From: Romboutsia_C sp015668195 | GTDB taxonomy: Bacteria; Bacillota; Clostridia; Peptostreptococcales; Peptostreptococcaceae | Direction: 5' to 3' | Length of the DNA: 64,000 bases | Assembly (NCBI RefSeq): GCF_015668195.1 | Contig: NZ_JADPFC010000003.1 | Coordinates: 261,324 to 325,323 of the forward strand | In this document: one piece after another, positions 24,887 to 34,900 of the stretch | How the letters are laid out: each line of letters opens with the position of its first letter | How positions within the stretch are numbered: position 1 is the first letter of the stretch | Program-made: the position numbers and the translations under genes | Notes under the pieces: generated by a model | Told to the model about the DNA's origin: nothing | The model's input: the letters and a program-made list of their open reading frames with translations, nothing else | Database searches by the model: none

Positions 24887-26452
24887 TTATGAAGTTGTTA
24901 CTTTGTTTGATTCTATTTCATCTTTATACTTAGATTTGATAGATTTGTATGATTGAATAAAGCCAATCAATAATACTCCAAATACAACTGCTCTACCTAA
25001 ATTCACCCAAATAGCAAACTCTGGTATACCTTCTATATAGCTTGGTGTTATTTTAAAGTTACCAGCTATCCAGTAATCTCTTGTGAAGAATACTAAGAAA
25101 GTTATTATTGTTATTGGTGTTAAAAACTGATGGAATAATCTAAAGAACCACTTAGGGACTTTCCATAATCCACCTCTATTCATTTCTTGTAAAGCCTTAT
25201 CTTTAACACACCAACCTATTACTATTATCTCTATTAACCCAAGAACTATCAGTAAATAATTACCTATCCAGTTATCAATTTCTGTAAAGTAAACTAAATT
25301 AGCACTTTGAGTTAGTATTGACTCTAATGCTATTGGTGTACCAACTATTAAATATCCGACAAATACTATCCAAGCACCTTTCTTTCTATCTATACCTGCA
25401 TCTTCTTCTAGTAACGCAACTAAGTAATTGTACATTGCTATTGCAGATGTTATACCAGCAAAGAATAATAATAAGAACCACATAGCTCCAAATATTCCTC
25501 CACCAGTCATAGTGCTAAATACATTTGGTAATACCATAAATGCAAGGCCTATACTTCCTTTTATACCTTCTGGTCCTAAAAATGCATAAGCTATAGGTAT
25601 AACAGCTGTACCACCTAATATAACTTCTGCAAATTCATTTAATGATACTGTAGCTACAGAAGCTGTTACTATATCTTCATCTGGCTTTAAGTAAGATGCA
25701 TAATTGTGTATTATACCCATACCTAAAGATAATGTGAAGAATATTTGACCTGCTGCTGCTATTGCAGATGACCATGATAATTGACTAAAGTCTGGATTCC
25801 ATATAAAGTTAAGACCTGCTAATGAACTCCAATCTGGATTGACTGGCGCCCCTAGTGTTAACGCTCTTATACCTAGTATAATACCAAATACATAAAGTGT
25901 AGGCATCATAACCTTGGCCCATGATTCTATACCTTTTTGTATACCTTTCATTACAGCAAATGCTAGACAGAGTATTGAAATAACCCAGAATATTAAATTC
26001 TTTGGATCTTGTATATAACCCCCAAAGAATGCTCCTGGATCTGAATTGTACCCTCCTGTTAATGAGTTAAATGCAAATCCTAATGACCATCCTATTATGT
26101 GATTGTAGTAAGAATTAACTAATATAGTAACTCCAAAAGCTATCATTCCACATAAAGCTCCAACTATAATTGCTTTTTTAGGAGCCATTGCTTGCTTAGC
26201 CTGTAAATACATCATAGGACCTATTGTACCATGCCCATATTTACCTCCATGACGTCCAATACTCCACTCAACTAACATTATAGGTATACCTATAACTATT
26301 AGTGCGAAGAAGTATGGTATCATAAATGCTCCTCCACCATTTGAAGCAGCTACATATGGGAATCTCCAGAAGTTCCCTAGCCCAACAGCATTACCTGCCA
26401 TAGCCAATATAAGGCCAACCTTTGAACCCCAATTTTCTCTATTCTCTGACAT
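24887..26452 (-). CDS. Sodium-dependent amino-acid transporter, NSS family (MetP-like)
   Basis: This 521-residue transporter of about 12 helices has the NSS/SNF signature at its N-terminus: WGSKVGLILAMAGNAVGLGN, followed by FWRFPYVAASNGGGAF. These residues form the Na+ and substrate site in LeuT-type proteins. Other helices are clear (FFTLSLGMGI, the TM6 unwound-region equivalent; FFAGITSAIAMYNYLVAL). Together with the 32-residue partner downstream it probably imports methionine, alanine or a similar neutral amino acid in symport with Na+. The frame extends to 26515, but the ATG at 26452 follows GGGGGG and gives MSENRENWGSK. Confidence 0.92.
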   Translation of the reverse strand: MSENRENWGSKVGLILAMAGNAVGLGNFWRFPYVAASNGGGAFMIPYFFALIVIGIPIMLVEWSIGRHGGKYGHGTIGPMMYLQAKQAMAPKKAIIVGALCGMIAFGVTILVNSYYNHIIGWSLGFAFNSLTGGYNSDPGAFFGGYIQDPKNLIFWVISILCLAFAVMKGIQKGIESWAKVMMPTLYVFGIILGIRALTLGAPVNPDWSSLAGLNFIWNPDFSQLSWSSAIAAAGQIFFTLSLGMGIIHNYASYLKPDEDIVTASVATVSLNEFAEVILGGTAVIPIAYAFLGPEGIKGSIGLAFMVLPNVFSTMTGGGIFGAMWFLLLFFAGITSAIAMYNYLVALLEEDAGIDRKKGAWIVFVGYLIVGTPIALESILTQSANLVYFTEIDNWIGNYLLIVLGLIEIIVIGWCVKDKALQEMNRGGLWKVPKWFFRLFHQFLTPITIITFLVFFTRDYWIAGNFKITPSYIEGIPEFAIWVNLGRAVVFGVLLIGFIQSYKSIKSKYKDEIESNKVTTS

Positions 26453-26542
26453 TTGTATCCCCCCTTTTTTTATAATTATGCTATAAATAAAGTGTGTATT
26501 ACTGTTACATATCAATTTGTTACAGAATATAAGTACAAAAAA

Positions 26543-26578
26543 TAGCCACTAAATTTAATATTTAAACTTAGTGGCTAA
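26543..26578 (-). terminator. Terminator of the pfkA-pyk operon
   Basis: TAGCCACTAA and TTAGTGGCTA, with inner TTTAA pairs, form a long stem followed by TTTTTTG on the minus strand, about 100 bases after the pyk stop. Confidence 0.85.
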
Positions 26579-26676
26579 TATATAACTTAAAAATATAGTA
26601 TAACTAGATTTAGGCATTTTTTAGTTATTATTTTTAAGTTTTTAGAAAATTTTAAATTATTTTTTAATTTCTTTTA

Positions 26677-28437
26677 CTACAGAACTCTACTTGATCCTCT
26701 ATAGATTACTCCTCTTGATGCATCAACAGTTATAACTTCTCCATCTTTTACTGTACTTAGTATCTCTCTAGCTGAAACTATAACTGGCTTATCTAAGTTT
26801 AGCCCAACTATTGCTGCATGTGAAGTCATCCCACCTTCTTCTGTTACTATTGCTCCTGCTTTTTCTATATATGGATTCATTTCTATATCAGTCATAGTTG
26901 TAACTAATATATCTCCTTCGTTAAACTCTACACATTCTTCTACATTTCTAACTATACGTACACTACCTTCAGCAGTTTTACTTCCAACACCTATACCATT
27001 TGCTATTTCTTCACTTATAACATGAACTTTTATTAAGTTAGTAGTTCCGCTTACTCCAACAGGTACTCCAGCTGTTATAACAACTAACTCTCCGTGGTTT
27101 ATGTATTTAGCATTTTTAGCTGCTTCTATAGAGTTTTCTATAACTTCATCTGTATTATGAGCATTAGATGCTTTGACACTATACACACCCCAAGTAAGAG
27201 CTAATCTTCTCATAACTTTTTCGTCATCAGTAGTAGCTATTATTGGACACTTAGGTCTAAATTTAGATACCATTCTAGCAGTGTATCCTGTAGATGTAGA
27301 AGTTATTATAGCTGATGCGTTTAAATCTATTGCAGTTGTACAAGTAGCATGGCTTATTGCGTCTGTTACTGTTGAGTTGTTCTTAGTATTTTGCTTTAAT
27401 AAGTTATCGTAATCTAATGTTTCTTCAGTTCTTTTAGCTATTGTAGCCATAGTCTTAACAGCTTCAACTGGATATTTACCAGCAGCAGTTTCTCCTGATA
27501 GCATTATAGCATCTGTTCCATCATATATAGCATTTGCTACGTCTGTAACTTCCGCTCTTGTTGGTCTTGGATTTCTTATCATAGAATCAAGCATTTGAGT
27601 AGCAGTTATTACTGGCTTAGCTAACTCATTACATTTTCTTATTATCATTTTTTGAACTACAGGTATATCTTCTGTTGGTATTTCAACTCCAAGGTCCCCT
27701 CTTGCAACCATTATACCATCAGAAACTTTTAGTATCTCATCTATATTATCTACACCTTCTTGATTTTCTATCTTAGATATTATTTGTATATCCGTAGCAT
27801 TGTTTTTTTCTAATAATTCTCTTATAGCTAATACATCTGATGCCTTTCTTACAAATGAAGCTGCTATATAATCTATACCTTGAGATATACCAAATTCTAT
27901 ATCACTTGCATCTTTTTCAGTTATAGCTGGTAAGTTTATCTTAACACCTGGCACATTTACACCTTTATGATTTTTAACTATCCCAGAGTTTTCAACTACA
28001 CAAACGATATCATCTCCATTAACTTCTTTAACTCTAAGTCCTACTAATCCATCATCTATTAGTATAGTATCTCCTGAGACAACATCTTTAGCTAAATCTT
28101 TGTAACTTACTGTACAAATTTCTTTTGTTCCTATAACATCTTTCATTGTTATAGTAAATATTTGCCCTTCTTCTAATAATACTTCTGGGTCAGCAAAGTT
28201 TCCTGTTCTTATTTCTGGTCCCTTAGTATCTAATAAAAGCGCTACCGGCTTTCCTAATTTTTCTCTTACCCCTTTAGCAACATCAAATCTTTCTTTGTGC
28301 TCTTCATGAGATCCATGAGAAAAGTTAAATCTACAAACGTTTAACCCATTCTCAACAAGTTGTGTTAATACTTCTTCCGTACTTGATGCCGGCCCTAATG
28401 TACAAACTATTTTTGTTCTTTTCATATTATTTAACAT
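26677..28437 (-). CDS. pyk: Pyruvate kinase with C-terminal PEP-utiliser domain
   Basis: This 586-residue enzyme converts phosphoenolpyruvate and ADP to pyruvate and ATP. The core has RTKIVCTLGPAS, the catalytic and metal segment ISKIENQEGVDN, MVARGDLGVEIP and ATQMLDSMI. The last 100 residues are the extra PEP-utilising-enzyme domain seen in many Firmicutes, with GGMTSHAAIVG including its histidine. ATG at 28437 follows GGAGG at nine bases. It lies 18 bases downstream of pfkA, so the two committed glycolytic steps are co-transcribed. Confidence 0.97.
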   Translation of the reverse strand: MLNNMKRTKIVCTLGPASSTEEVLTQLVENGLNVCRFNFSHGSHEEHKERFDVAKGVREKLGKPVALLLDTKGPEIRTGNFADPEVLLEEGQIFTITMKDVIGTKEICTVSYKDLAKDVVSGDTILIDDGLVGLRVKEVNGDDIVCVVENSGIVKNHKGVNVPGVKINLPAITEKDASDIEFGISQGIDYIAASFVRKASDVLAIRELLEKNNATDIQIISKIENQEGVDNIDEILKVSDGIMVARGDLGVEIPTEDIPVVQKMIIRKCNELAKPVITATQMLDSMIRNPRPTRAEVTDVANAIYDGTDAIMLSGETAAGKYPVEAVKTMATIAKRTEETLDYDNLLKQNTKNNSTVTDAISHATCTTAIDLNASAIITSTSTGYTARMVSKFRPKCPIIATTDDEKVMRRLALTWGVYSVKASNAHNTDEVIENSIEAAKNAKYINHGELVVITAGVPVGVSGTTNLIKVHVISEEIANGIGVGSKTAEGSVRIVRNVEECVEFNEGDILVTTMTDIEMNPYIEKAGAIVTEEGGMTSHAAIVGLNLDKPVIVSAREILSTVKDGEVITVDASRGVIYRGSSRVL

Positions 28438-28455
28438 ATATATGCTCCTCCTAAA

Positions 28456-29415
28456 TTATATAGATAGTATTTTTGCCATCTCATAAGTTTCCTTATCAAA
28501 ATCCCTAGTCATTGATAAAGCTTCAGTTATATCCATGTCAATTATTTCATTTGCTCTAGTGCCTACAACTCTTCCAGCTTTACCATCTAGAAGCAATTCT
28601 ACCGCTCTAACGCCCATCTTACTAGCTAATATTCTATCAAATGCTGTTGGACTTCCACCTCTTTGTACATGTCCTAGTATTGTAACTCTTAAATCTGCAT
28701 TTGTTCTAGCTACTATTTCTTTTCCAAGGTCTTGGGCATTTCCAACACCCTCTGCTAAAATTATTATACTATGTCTTTTACCCCTTTTCTTTGTTGTATC
28801 TAACTTATTACATACATCATCTACATTATAGTTAATTTCTGGAACTATTATAGTTTCCGCTCCTCCTGCAAGACCAGCATATAAAGCTAAATCTCCACAG
28901 TGCCTTCCCATAACTTCAATTATGTTAACCCTTTCATGAGATGAAGAAGTATCTCTTATTTTACCTATGGCATCTATTATAGTATTAATTGTTGTATCAA
29001 ATCCTATAGTATAGTCTGTATATGCTAAGTCATTGTCTATAGTTCCTGGTAATCCTATTGCAGGGAAACCTAACTCTGTTAATTTTAATGCACCATTAAA
29101 TGATCCATCTCCACCTATAACAACCAAACAATCTATACCATACTTCTTTAAAACTTTAACTGCTATTTTTCTTCCTTCTTCAGTTTTAAACTCTTCACAT
29201 CTAGAAGACTTTAATATTGTTCCACCTCTATGTATAATATCACCCACAGAAGATAAGTTCATTTCTTCTAGGTCTTCTTCTATTAACCCTTTATATCCTC
29301 TGTTAATTCCATATACTTTGCATCCGTAATAAATAGCAGATCTGACAACAGCTCTTATAGCTGCGTTCATTCCTGGAGCATCTCCTCCACTTGTTAATAT
29401 ACCTATAGTTTTCAT
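28456..29415 (-). CDS. pfkA: ATP-dependent 6-phosphofructokinase
   Basis: This 319-residue bacterial PfkA has TSGGDAPGMNA at the ATP site, GGDGSFNGALKL, the catalytic GTIDNDLAYTDYTIGFDT and RGGSPTAFDR near the C-terminus. It phosphorylates fructose-6-phosphate, typically activated by ADP and inhibited by PEP. ATG at 29415 follows AGGAGG. Its leader contains a strong 10-bp hairpin at 29441-29467, and pyk follows in the same operon. Confidence 0.97.
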   Translation of the reverse strand: MKTIGILTSGGDAPGMNAAIRAVVRSAIYYGCKVYGINRGYKGLIEEDLEEMNLSSVGDIIHRGGTILKSSRCEEFKTEEGRKIAVKVLKKYGIDCLVVIGGDGSFNGALKLTELGFPAIGLPGTIDNDLAYTDYTIGFDTTINTIIDAIGKIRDTSSSHERVNIIEVMGRHCGDLALYAGLAGGAETIIVPEINYNVDDVCNKLDTTKKRGKRHSIIILAEGVGNAQDLGKEIVARTNADLRVTILGHVQRGGSPTAFDRILASKMGVRAVELLLDGKAGRVVGTRANEIIDMDITEALSMTRDFDKETYEMAKILSI

Positions 29416-29440
29416 AATGATACCTCCTAGTATATATTAC

Positions 29441-29467
29441 ATACAGGGACAATAAGCGTCCCTGTAT
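29441..29467. repeat. Hairpin in the pfkA leader
   Basis: ATACAGGGAC and GTCCCTGTAT pair perfectly around a seven-base loop, 26 bases upstream of the pfkA start codon. On the plus strand it is followed by T8, on the minus strand it is preceded by A8. It can therefore be a plus-strand terminator, a dnaE-pfkA boundary hairpin or a 5' leader stem of the pfkA mRNA. Confidence 0.7.
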
Positions 29468-29710
29468 CTTTTTTTTATCCCATCAAAGTTAAAAAAATTA
29501 AACATGCTAATATATTCTTTTCTGATATTATACCATAATATACATTACTTTTTTAATAATATTATTAATATTCTTCTATTTTATTTTTATTCTTTATAGT
29601 ACATAGGAAATTATATTCCTATTTTTACTTTATAGTAAATATAATCTCCTAAAATGTACTTTTTTAAAATATTTTATTCAAGGTTTTATTATAAAACTTA
29701 ATTATTATCT

Positions 29711-32700
29711 TTATTTCTTTACCTTGATACAACTCTTCGGTAGTATTTCTTCCAAACTGTGCATCAAATCCTCACATATATCTACGCTTAAACCATTCCA
29801 CTTGTACAATTGTTTTGTATCTTCTGCATATAAAAATACATTTTCTTTCCCTAAGTTATTTTTAAATACCTCACCTATACGATTTATAATATCTTGATTT
29901 TTATAACTATCTACTTTTAGATATAAACCAAGTTTAGAATTATTGCCTACCTGTGATCTTTGTCTTTGATTATTATCTACTCTATTTTTATATCTAGACT
30001 CTTCAAACTTAGAAGTATCACTTATATCTTTTATCTCTCTAGCTATAAGTTTTGCATTTTCATCTTCTTTTATACTTAGAGTACCTTTTACATATATGAT
30101 ATTATCTTCATTTAGTATATGATTGTATTTTTGTAGCAATTGAGGAAATACTATTATCTCTATTGTTCCATACAAATCCTCAAGTTCTATAAATGCCATA
30201 ATATCATTTCTTTTTGTAGTTTTTATTATTTTATTAACTACCATACCACCCATTATAACTTCTTTTTCATCTAGTGCTAAATAATTTTCAACATCGTCTT
30301 TTAAAGCATTTAGTTTTCCATTATCAATAGAAGTTCTTCTACTTATTTCTTTTTCAAATTGTGAAAGTGGATGTCCACTTACATACATTCCTAGGACTTC
30401 TTTTTCTAAGTTTAGCTTTTCTCTTTCTTCATATTCTTTTAAACTTGGTAACTTACTAACTTCTTGTAATTGAGTAGAGTCTCCTTGGGATCCAAAGGCA
30501 TCAAATAAAGATATTTGACCTTGAAGGTTTTTCTTTCTGTCCATAGAGACACTATCGATTAAGCCTTCATACCCTGCCATTAGACTCGCTCTATTTTCAG
30601 ATATTTCATCAAAAGCTCCACACTTTATTAAGCTCTCTATTACTCTTTTGTTTATATCTTTTGAATCTAATCTTTTTAAAAGATCTGATATATCTGTAAA
30701 TCTACCATTAGCTTCTCTTTCTCTTATTATATTATTTATAATATTAACACCGACATTTTTGACAGCTGCTAGTCCAAATCTTATGTTAGTTCCCTCAACA
30801 GAGAATTTAGAGAAACTACTATTTATATCGGGTCTTAATATTTCAATTCCTAATGCGTTACATTCTCTTATATATTCAACGACTTTGTCAGTATTTCCCA
30901 TTACACTTGTTATTAAGGCTGCCATAAATTCTACCGGATAGTGTGCTTTTAAATATGCTGTTTCATATGATAGAACACCATATGCAGCAGCATGCGATTT
31001 ATTAAAAGCATATTTTGCAAAGTCTATCATATCATCAAATATTTTTTCAGCTATTTCTTCTGGCACGCCATTCCTTATACATCCAGCTATTTCTATATTT
31101 CCATTTTCATCTTCTTTACCATGGACGAAGTATCTTCTTTCTTCTTCCATTACATCCATCTTCTTTTTACCCATAGCTCTTCTAACTAAGTCACTACGGC
31201 CATAAGTATATCCGCCTAAGTCTCTAACTACCTGCATAACCTGCTCTTGATATACTAAACATCCATAAGTAACATCCATTATAGGTCTTAAGGATTCATG
31301 TAGGTATTTAACTTTATCTGGATTATTCTTGTTTTCTATATAAGTAGGTATAGAATCCATTGGACCCGGTCTATATAAAGATATTCCTGCCACTATATCC
31401 TCGAAATTGTCTGGTCTTAATTGTTTCATGAAACTTCTCATCCCAGCACTTTCTAATTGGAATACACCTAGAGTGTTACCTGATGACAAAAGTTCATATA
31501 CTTTTTCATCATCATAATCCATTTTAGAAAAGTCTATTTTTACACCATGATTTTTTTCTATCAATTCAAGTGCATCTCTTATTACTGTTAAAGTTCTTAA
31601 TCCTAGGAAATCCATCTTTAAAAGACCAAGCTCTTCTAATGTGGTCATAGTAAATTGAGTTGTTATAGCATCTTGATGTTTGTATAGCGGTACATATTCA
31701 TCAACTGGATTTTTAGATATAACTACACCTGCTGCATGGGTAGATGCATGTCTAAGCATCCCTTCTATTTGCTTTGATATATCTATAATTTCTTTTGTTT
31801 CTTTATCTTGTTCATATAATGCTCTTAGATTTGGGTTAGTTTCTAGAGCTTTATCTATTGTCATTCCTAAAGCAAATGGAATTTCTTTTGCTATTTTGTC
31901 TACTTTGTTATATGGTACATCTAAAACTCTACCAACATCTCTTATAGCAGCTTTAGCTCCCATTGTTCCAAAAGTTATTATCTGTGCAACGTGATCTTCA
32001 CCATATTTTCTTTTTACATAATCTATAACTTCCTCTCTTCTTTCATAGCAAAAGTCAATATCTATATCAGGCATAGATACACGCTCTGGGTTTAGAAATC
32101 TTTCAAATAACAGTGAGTATTTTATAGGGTCTATATCTGTTATTTTAAGTGTATATGCAACAATAGAACCTGCAGCACTACCTCTACCTGGACCTACCAT
32201 TATATTATTTTCTTTAGAGAAGTTTATAAAATCCCATGTAATTAAGAAATACTCTACGTACCCCATTTTTTCAATGACACTTAATTCATAATTAAGTCTA
32301 TCTATAACTTCTTGACTTGGAGTACCATATCTTTCTTCTAATCCCTTAAAGCAAAGTTCTCTAAGATAACTATCCGGTGTATAACCTTTTGGAACTTCAT
32401 ATTGTGGTAAATGTATTGTATTAAAGTCAAATTCTACATTACATTGTTCTGCTATCTTTACAGTATTATCTAGTGCCTCTATAACATCTGGAAATACTCT
32501 TTCCATTTCTTCTCTTGATTTTAGATAAAATTCATCACTACCAAACCTCATTCTATTTGGATCATTTAAAGTTTTACCCATCTGAATACACATAAGCGCA
32601 TCATGAATCTTTGCATCTTCTTTATTAACATAATGTACATCATTTGTAGCAACTAATGGGATACCTGTTTCTCTTGAAAGTTTTATTATTTCTTCATTTA

Positions 32701-33259
32701 CAGCCCTTTGTTCTTCTATGTTTTGGTCTTGTATTTCTAAATAATAGTTACCCTTTCCAAATATATTTTCATATTCTAGAGCATATTTTTTTGCCTTTTC
32801 ATAATTTCTATCCATAAGGGATTGTGCTATATCCCCTGCTAAACATGCTGATAAAGCTATAATTCCCTTACTATATTTTCTAAGCTCATCCATATCTATT
32901 CTTGGTTTATAATAAAATCCTTCTACATAAGAAGTAGATACCAGTTTTATAAGATTTTGATATCCTTCCATATCCTTTGCTAATAAAACTAAATGTCCTT
33001 GATTTTTATCATAATTAGGATCTTTATCTCTTAATGTACGAGGTGCTGTGTATACCTCACAACCTATTATAGGTTTTATTCCTTCTTTTTTAGCTGTTTT
33101 ATAAAAATCTATTACTCCAAACATACAACCATGATCTGTTATGGCAATAGAACTCATATTCAATTCTTTTGCTTTACTCACAAGCTTCTTTACTCTTGAA
33201 AAACCATCAAGTAAACTATACTCCGTGTGAACATGAAGATGTGCGAAATCTTTGCTCAC
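29711..33259 (-). CDS. dnaE: DNA polymerase III alpha subunit DnaE
   Basis: This 1182-residue C-family polymerase starts with a PHP domain (HLHVHTEYSLLDG) and has the polymerase core with catalytic aspartates in PDIDIDFCYER, GPGRGSAAGS, helix-hairpin-helix (about 830-900) and a C-terminal OB-fold (IMAFIELEDLYGTIEIIVFP). It lacks the internal 3'-5' exonuclease of PolC, so it is the DnaE type that in Firmicutes extends lagging-strand primers. The start is GTG at 33259, preceded by AGGAGG. A weak stem near 29599-29630 follows the gene. Confidence 0.96.
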   Translation of the reverse strand: MSKDFAHLHVHTEYSLLDGFSRVKKLVSKAKELNMSSIAITDHGCMFGVIDFYKTAKKEGIKPIIGCEVYTAPRTLRDKDPNYDKNQGHLVLLAKDMEGYQNLIKLVSTSYVEGFYYKPRIDMDELRKYSKGIIALSACLAGDIAQSLMDRNYEKAKKYALEYENIFGKGNYYLEIQDQNIEEQRAVNEEIIKLSRETGIPLVATNDVHYVNKEDAKIHDALMCIQMGKTLNDPNRMRFGSDEFYLKSREEMERVFPDVIEALDNTVKIAEQCNVEFDFNTIHLPQYEVPKGYTPDSYLRELCFKGLEERYGTPSQEVIDRLNYELSVIEKMGYVEYFLITWDFINFSKENNIMVGPGRGSAAGSIVAYTLKITDIDPIKYSLLFERFLNPERVSMPDIDIDFCYERREEVIDYVKRKYGEDHVAQIITFGTMGAKAAIRDVGRVLDVPYNKVDKIAKEIPFALGMTIDKALETNPNLRALYEQDKETKEIIDISKQIEGMLRHASTHAAGVVISKNPVDEYVPLYKHQDAITTQFTMTTLEELGLLKMDFLGLRTLTVIRDALELIEKNHGVKIDFSKMDYDDEKVYELLSSGNTLGVFQLESAGMRSFMKQLRPDNFEDIVAGISLYRPGPMDSIPTYIENKNNPDKVKYLHESLRPIMDVTYGCLVYQEQVMQVVRDLGGYTYGRSDLVRRAMGKKKMDVMEEERRYFVHGKEDENGNIEIAGCIRNGVPEEIAEKIFDDMIDFAKYAFNKSHAAAYGVLSYETAYLKAHYPVEFMAALITSVMGNTDKVVEYIRECNALGIEILRPDINSSFSKFSVEGTNIRFGLAAVKNVGVNIINNIIREREANGRFTDISDLLKRLDSKDINKRVIESLIKCGAFDEISENRASLMAGYEGLIDSVSMDRKKNLQGQISLFDAFGSQGDSTQLQEVSKLPSLKEYEEREKLNLEKEVLGMYVSGHPLSQFEKEISRRTSIDNGKLNALKDDVENYLALDEKEVIMGGMVVNKIIKTTKRNDIMAFIELEDLYGTIEIIVFPQLLQKYNHILNEDNIIYVKGTLSIKEDENAKLIAREIKDISDTSKFEESRYKNRVDNNQRQRSQVGNNSKLGLYLKVDSYKNQDIINRIGEVFKNNLGKENVFLYAEDTKQLYKWNGLSVDICEDLMHSLEEILPKSCIKVKK

Positions 33260-33424
33260 TAAACCACCTCCTGTCTTATCTTTTTATATTACCATAAAAT
33301 AAGGTTATAAAACTCTAATTTTAACACTTATCTATTTAGCTCTCATATTTATACTTTAAATTAATATACCTCCTTAAAATAACTAACTATCTATTAAATA
33401 CAATGTATTTTTGTATATAAAAAG

Positions 33425-33445
33425 AGGTTATATAAATATAACCCC
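33425..33445 (-). terminator. Terminator of the murB-whiA operon
   Basis: GGTTATA and TATAACC form a short stem followed by TCTTTTT on the minus strand, a few bases after the whiA stop codon. Confidence 0.8.
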
Positions 33446-33449
33446 CATA

Positions 33450-34394
33450 TTACTTATTTCTAAGATTATTAGCTATCTCTTCTATTTTTCTTAATCTATG
33501 ATTTACACCGGACTTACCTATTGGAGGATTTAGCATTTCTCCTAATTCCTTTAATGTTAAGTCCTCACATTCTAGCCTAACTTTAGCTATTTCTTGCAAG
33601 TTTTCAGGTAAACTATTTATTCCGATAGTTTCTTGTATAAACTTAATATTTTCCACCTGTCTAACTGCTGCATTAACAGTTTTTGAAAGATTCGCAGTTT
33701 CGCAGTTAACTATACGATTTACATTATTTCTCATTGCTTTTACAATTTTTGTATTCTGAAGACTTAAAAGTGCATTGTGAGCTCCTATTATACTTAATAA
33801 ATCTGATATTTGTTCACTTTCCTTTAAGTACACTACATAGTTATTCTTTCTAAGAACTATTTTACAATTAAATCCTAATGAATTTATAAGGTTCTGTAGG
33901 GATTCTGCAAATTCCTCATTGTTAGTTACAAACTCCATATGATAATTTTTCCCCGGATCACTTATAGATCCTCCTCCAAGAAATGCACCTCTTATAAAAG
34001 CTCTTATACATTCATCATCTTTTAAAAGATGACTTGGTACTTTATTTAAAGGATAAAATCCATCTCCTGGCTCTAATATCCCTAAATCTTTTATAAGTGT
34101 TTGTGCTCCCATTTCACTAGTAACCATAAGAACATAGCTATTATTTCTTTTTAGCATTTGATTCTTATTTACCGATATAGTTGTGTTTATACCAAAATTT
34201 TGTTTTAGTAGTCTAAATACCTTACGAGCTATAGAATTTAGCTCCGTAGTTATCTTTAAATTTAATTTTTTATATCCTACAATTTGTATACTTCCTGACA
34301 ATCTTACTAGAGCAGCTAATTCAGCTATGTTGCAATCATTATTTTCTGACGTAATTCTTGCTAACTCATTTTTCGTTTCAGCTGAAAAAGACAT
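33450..34394 (-). CDS. whiA: WhiA, DNA-binding cell-division/sporulation regulator
   Basis: This 314-residue protein has a degenerate LAGLIDADG homing-endonuclease-like N-terminal half (AFIRGAFLGGGSISDP) and a C-terminal helix-turn-helix (LTLKELGEML, then GKSGVNHRLRKIEEIA). It lacks endonuclease activity in known members and acts in cell division and chromosome segregation in Firmicutes. The frame opens at 34403, but the ATG at 34394 follows AGGTGG and gives MSFSAETKNE. It ends the compact operon downstream of the nudix gene. Confidence 0.95.
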   Translation of the reverse strand: MSFSAETKNELARITSENNDCNIAELAALVRLSGSIQIVGYKKLNLKITTELNSIARKVFRLLKQNFGINTTISVNKNQMLKRNNSYVLMVTSEMGAQTLIKDLGILEPGDGFYPLNKVPSHLLKDDECIRAFIRGAFLGGGSISDPGKNYHMEFVTNNEEFAESLQNLINSLGFNCKIVLRKNNYVVYLKESEQISDLLSIIGAHNALLSLQNTKIVKAMRNNVNRIVNCETANLSKTVNAAVRQVENIKFIQETIGINSLPENLQEIAKVRLECEDLTLKELGEMLNPPIGKSGVNHRLRKIEEIANNLRNK

Positions 34395-34406
34395 AATTAC
34401 CACCTA

Positions 34407-34835
34407 TTAACTGTTCTTTTTTAATCGTTTTTTTATTTCTTGTAAAGCAACTTTGATGATTTCCTTTTCATCATCATATCTAGCCAAGTCTACTACCCTA
34501 TCTAAATGTATAAACTTAGCATCTATAAACCCTTCTTCTTTTTGAGGTATTGTATCCATATTTCTTGCATGCATTAAATACCAAAATACAGTTTTATGAA
34601 CCGCTTTGTTTTCATCCCAGTTTTCTTTGAATGTATAATGAATTTCACCTAAATATTTCAGTATTTCAGCTTTTACCCCAGTTTCTTCTAAAACTTCTCG
34701 TAACGCTGCCTCTTGCCTATTTTCGCCTTCTTCTACCTTTCCTTTTGGTAAAACCCAATCTCCATTGAATTTTCTAAGTAAAAGTATGGCATTGCCAAAT
34801 AGTACTACACCTCCGGCACTAACCTCTTCTCTCAT
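34407..34835 (-). CDS. NUDIX hydrolase
   Basis: This 142-residue single-domain nudix pyrophosphohydrolase has an intact nudix box at about residues 32-54, starting GKVEEGENRQEAALREV and ending with LEETGV. The N-terminus SAGGVVLFGNAILLLRKFNG is typical of the MutT/Ap4A-type branch. The substrate may be a nucleotide or dinucleoside polyphosphate. ATG at 34835 follows TAAGGAG. It sits between yvcK and whiA where a nudix gene is often inserted in clostridial versions of this operon. Confidence 0.9.
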   Translation of the reverse strand: MREEVSAGGVVLFGNAILLLRKFNGDWVLPKGKVEEGENRQEAALREVLEETGVKAEILKYLGEIHYTFKENWDENKAVHKTVFWYLMHARNMDTIPQKEEGFIDAKFIHLDRVVDLARYDDEKEIIKVALQEIKKRLKKNS

Positions 34836-34900
34836 AGATGTTCACTCCTTAAAACTAACATAATAATAAGGATTTCTACATAAATACTTAAAATCCTTTT

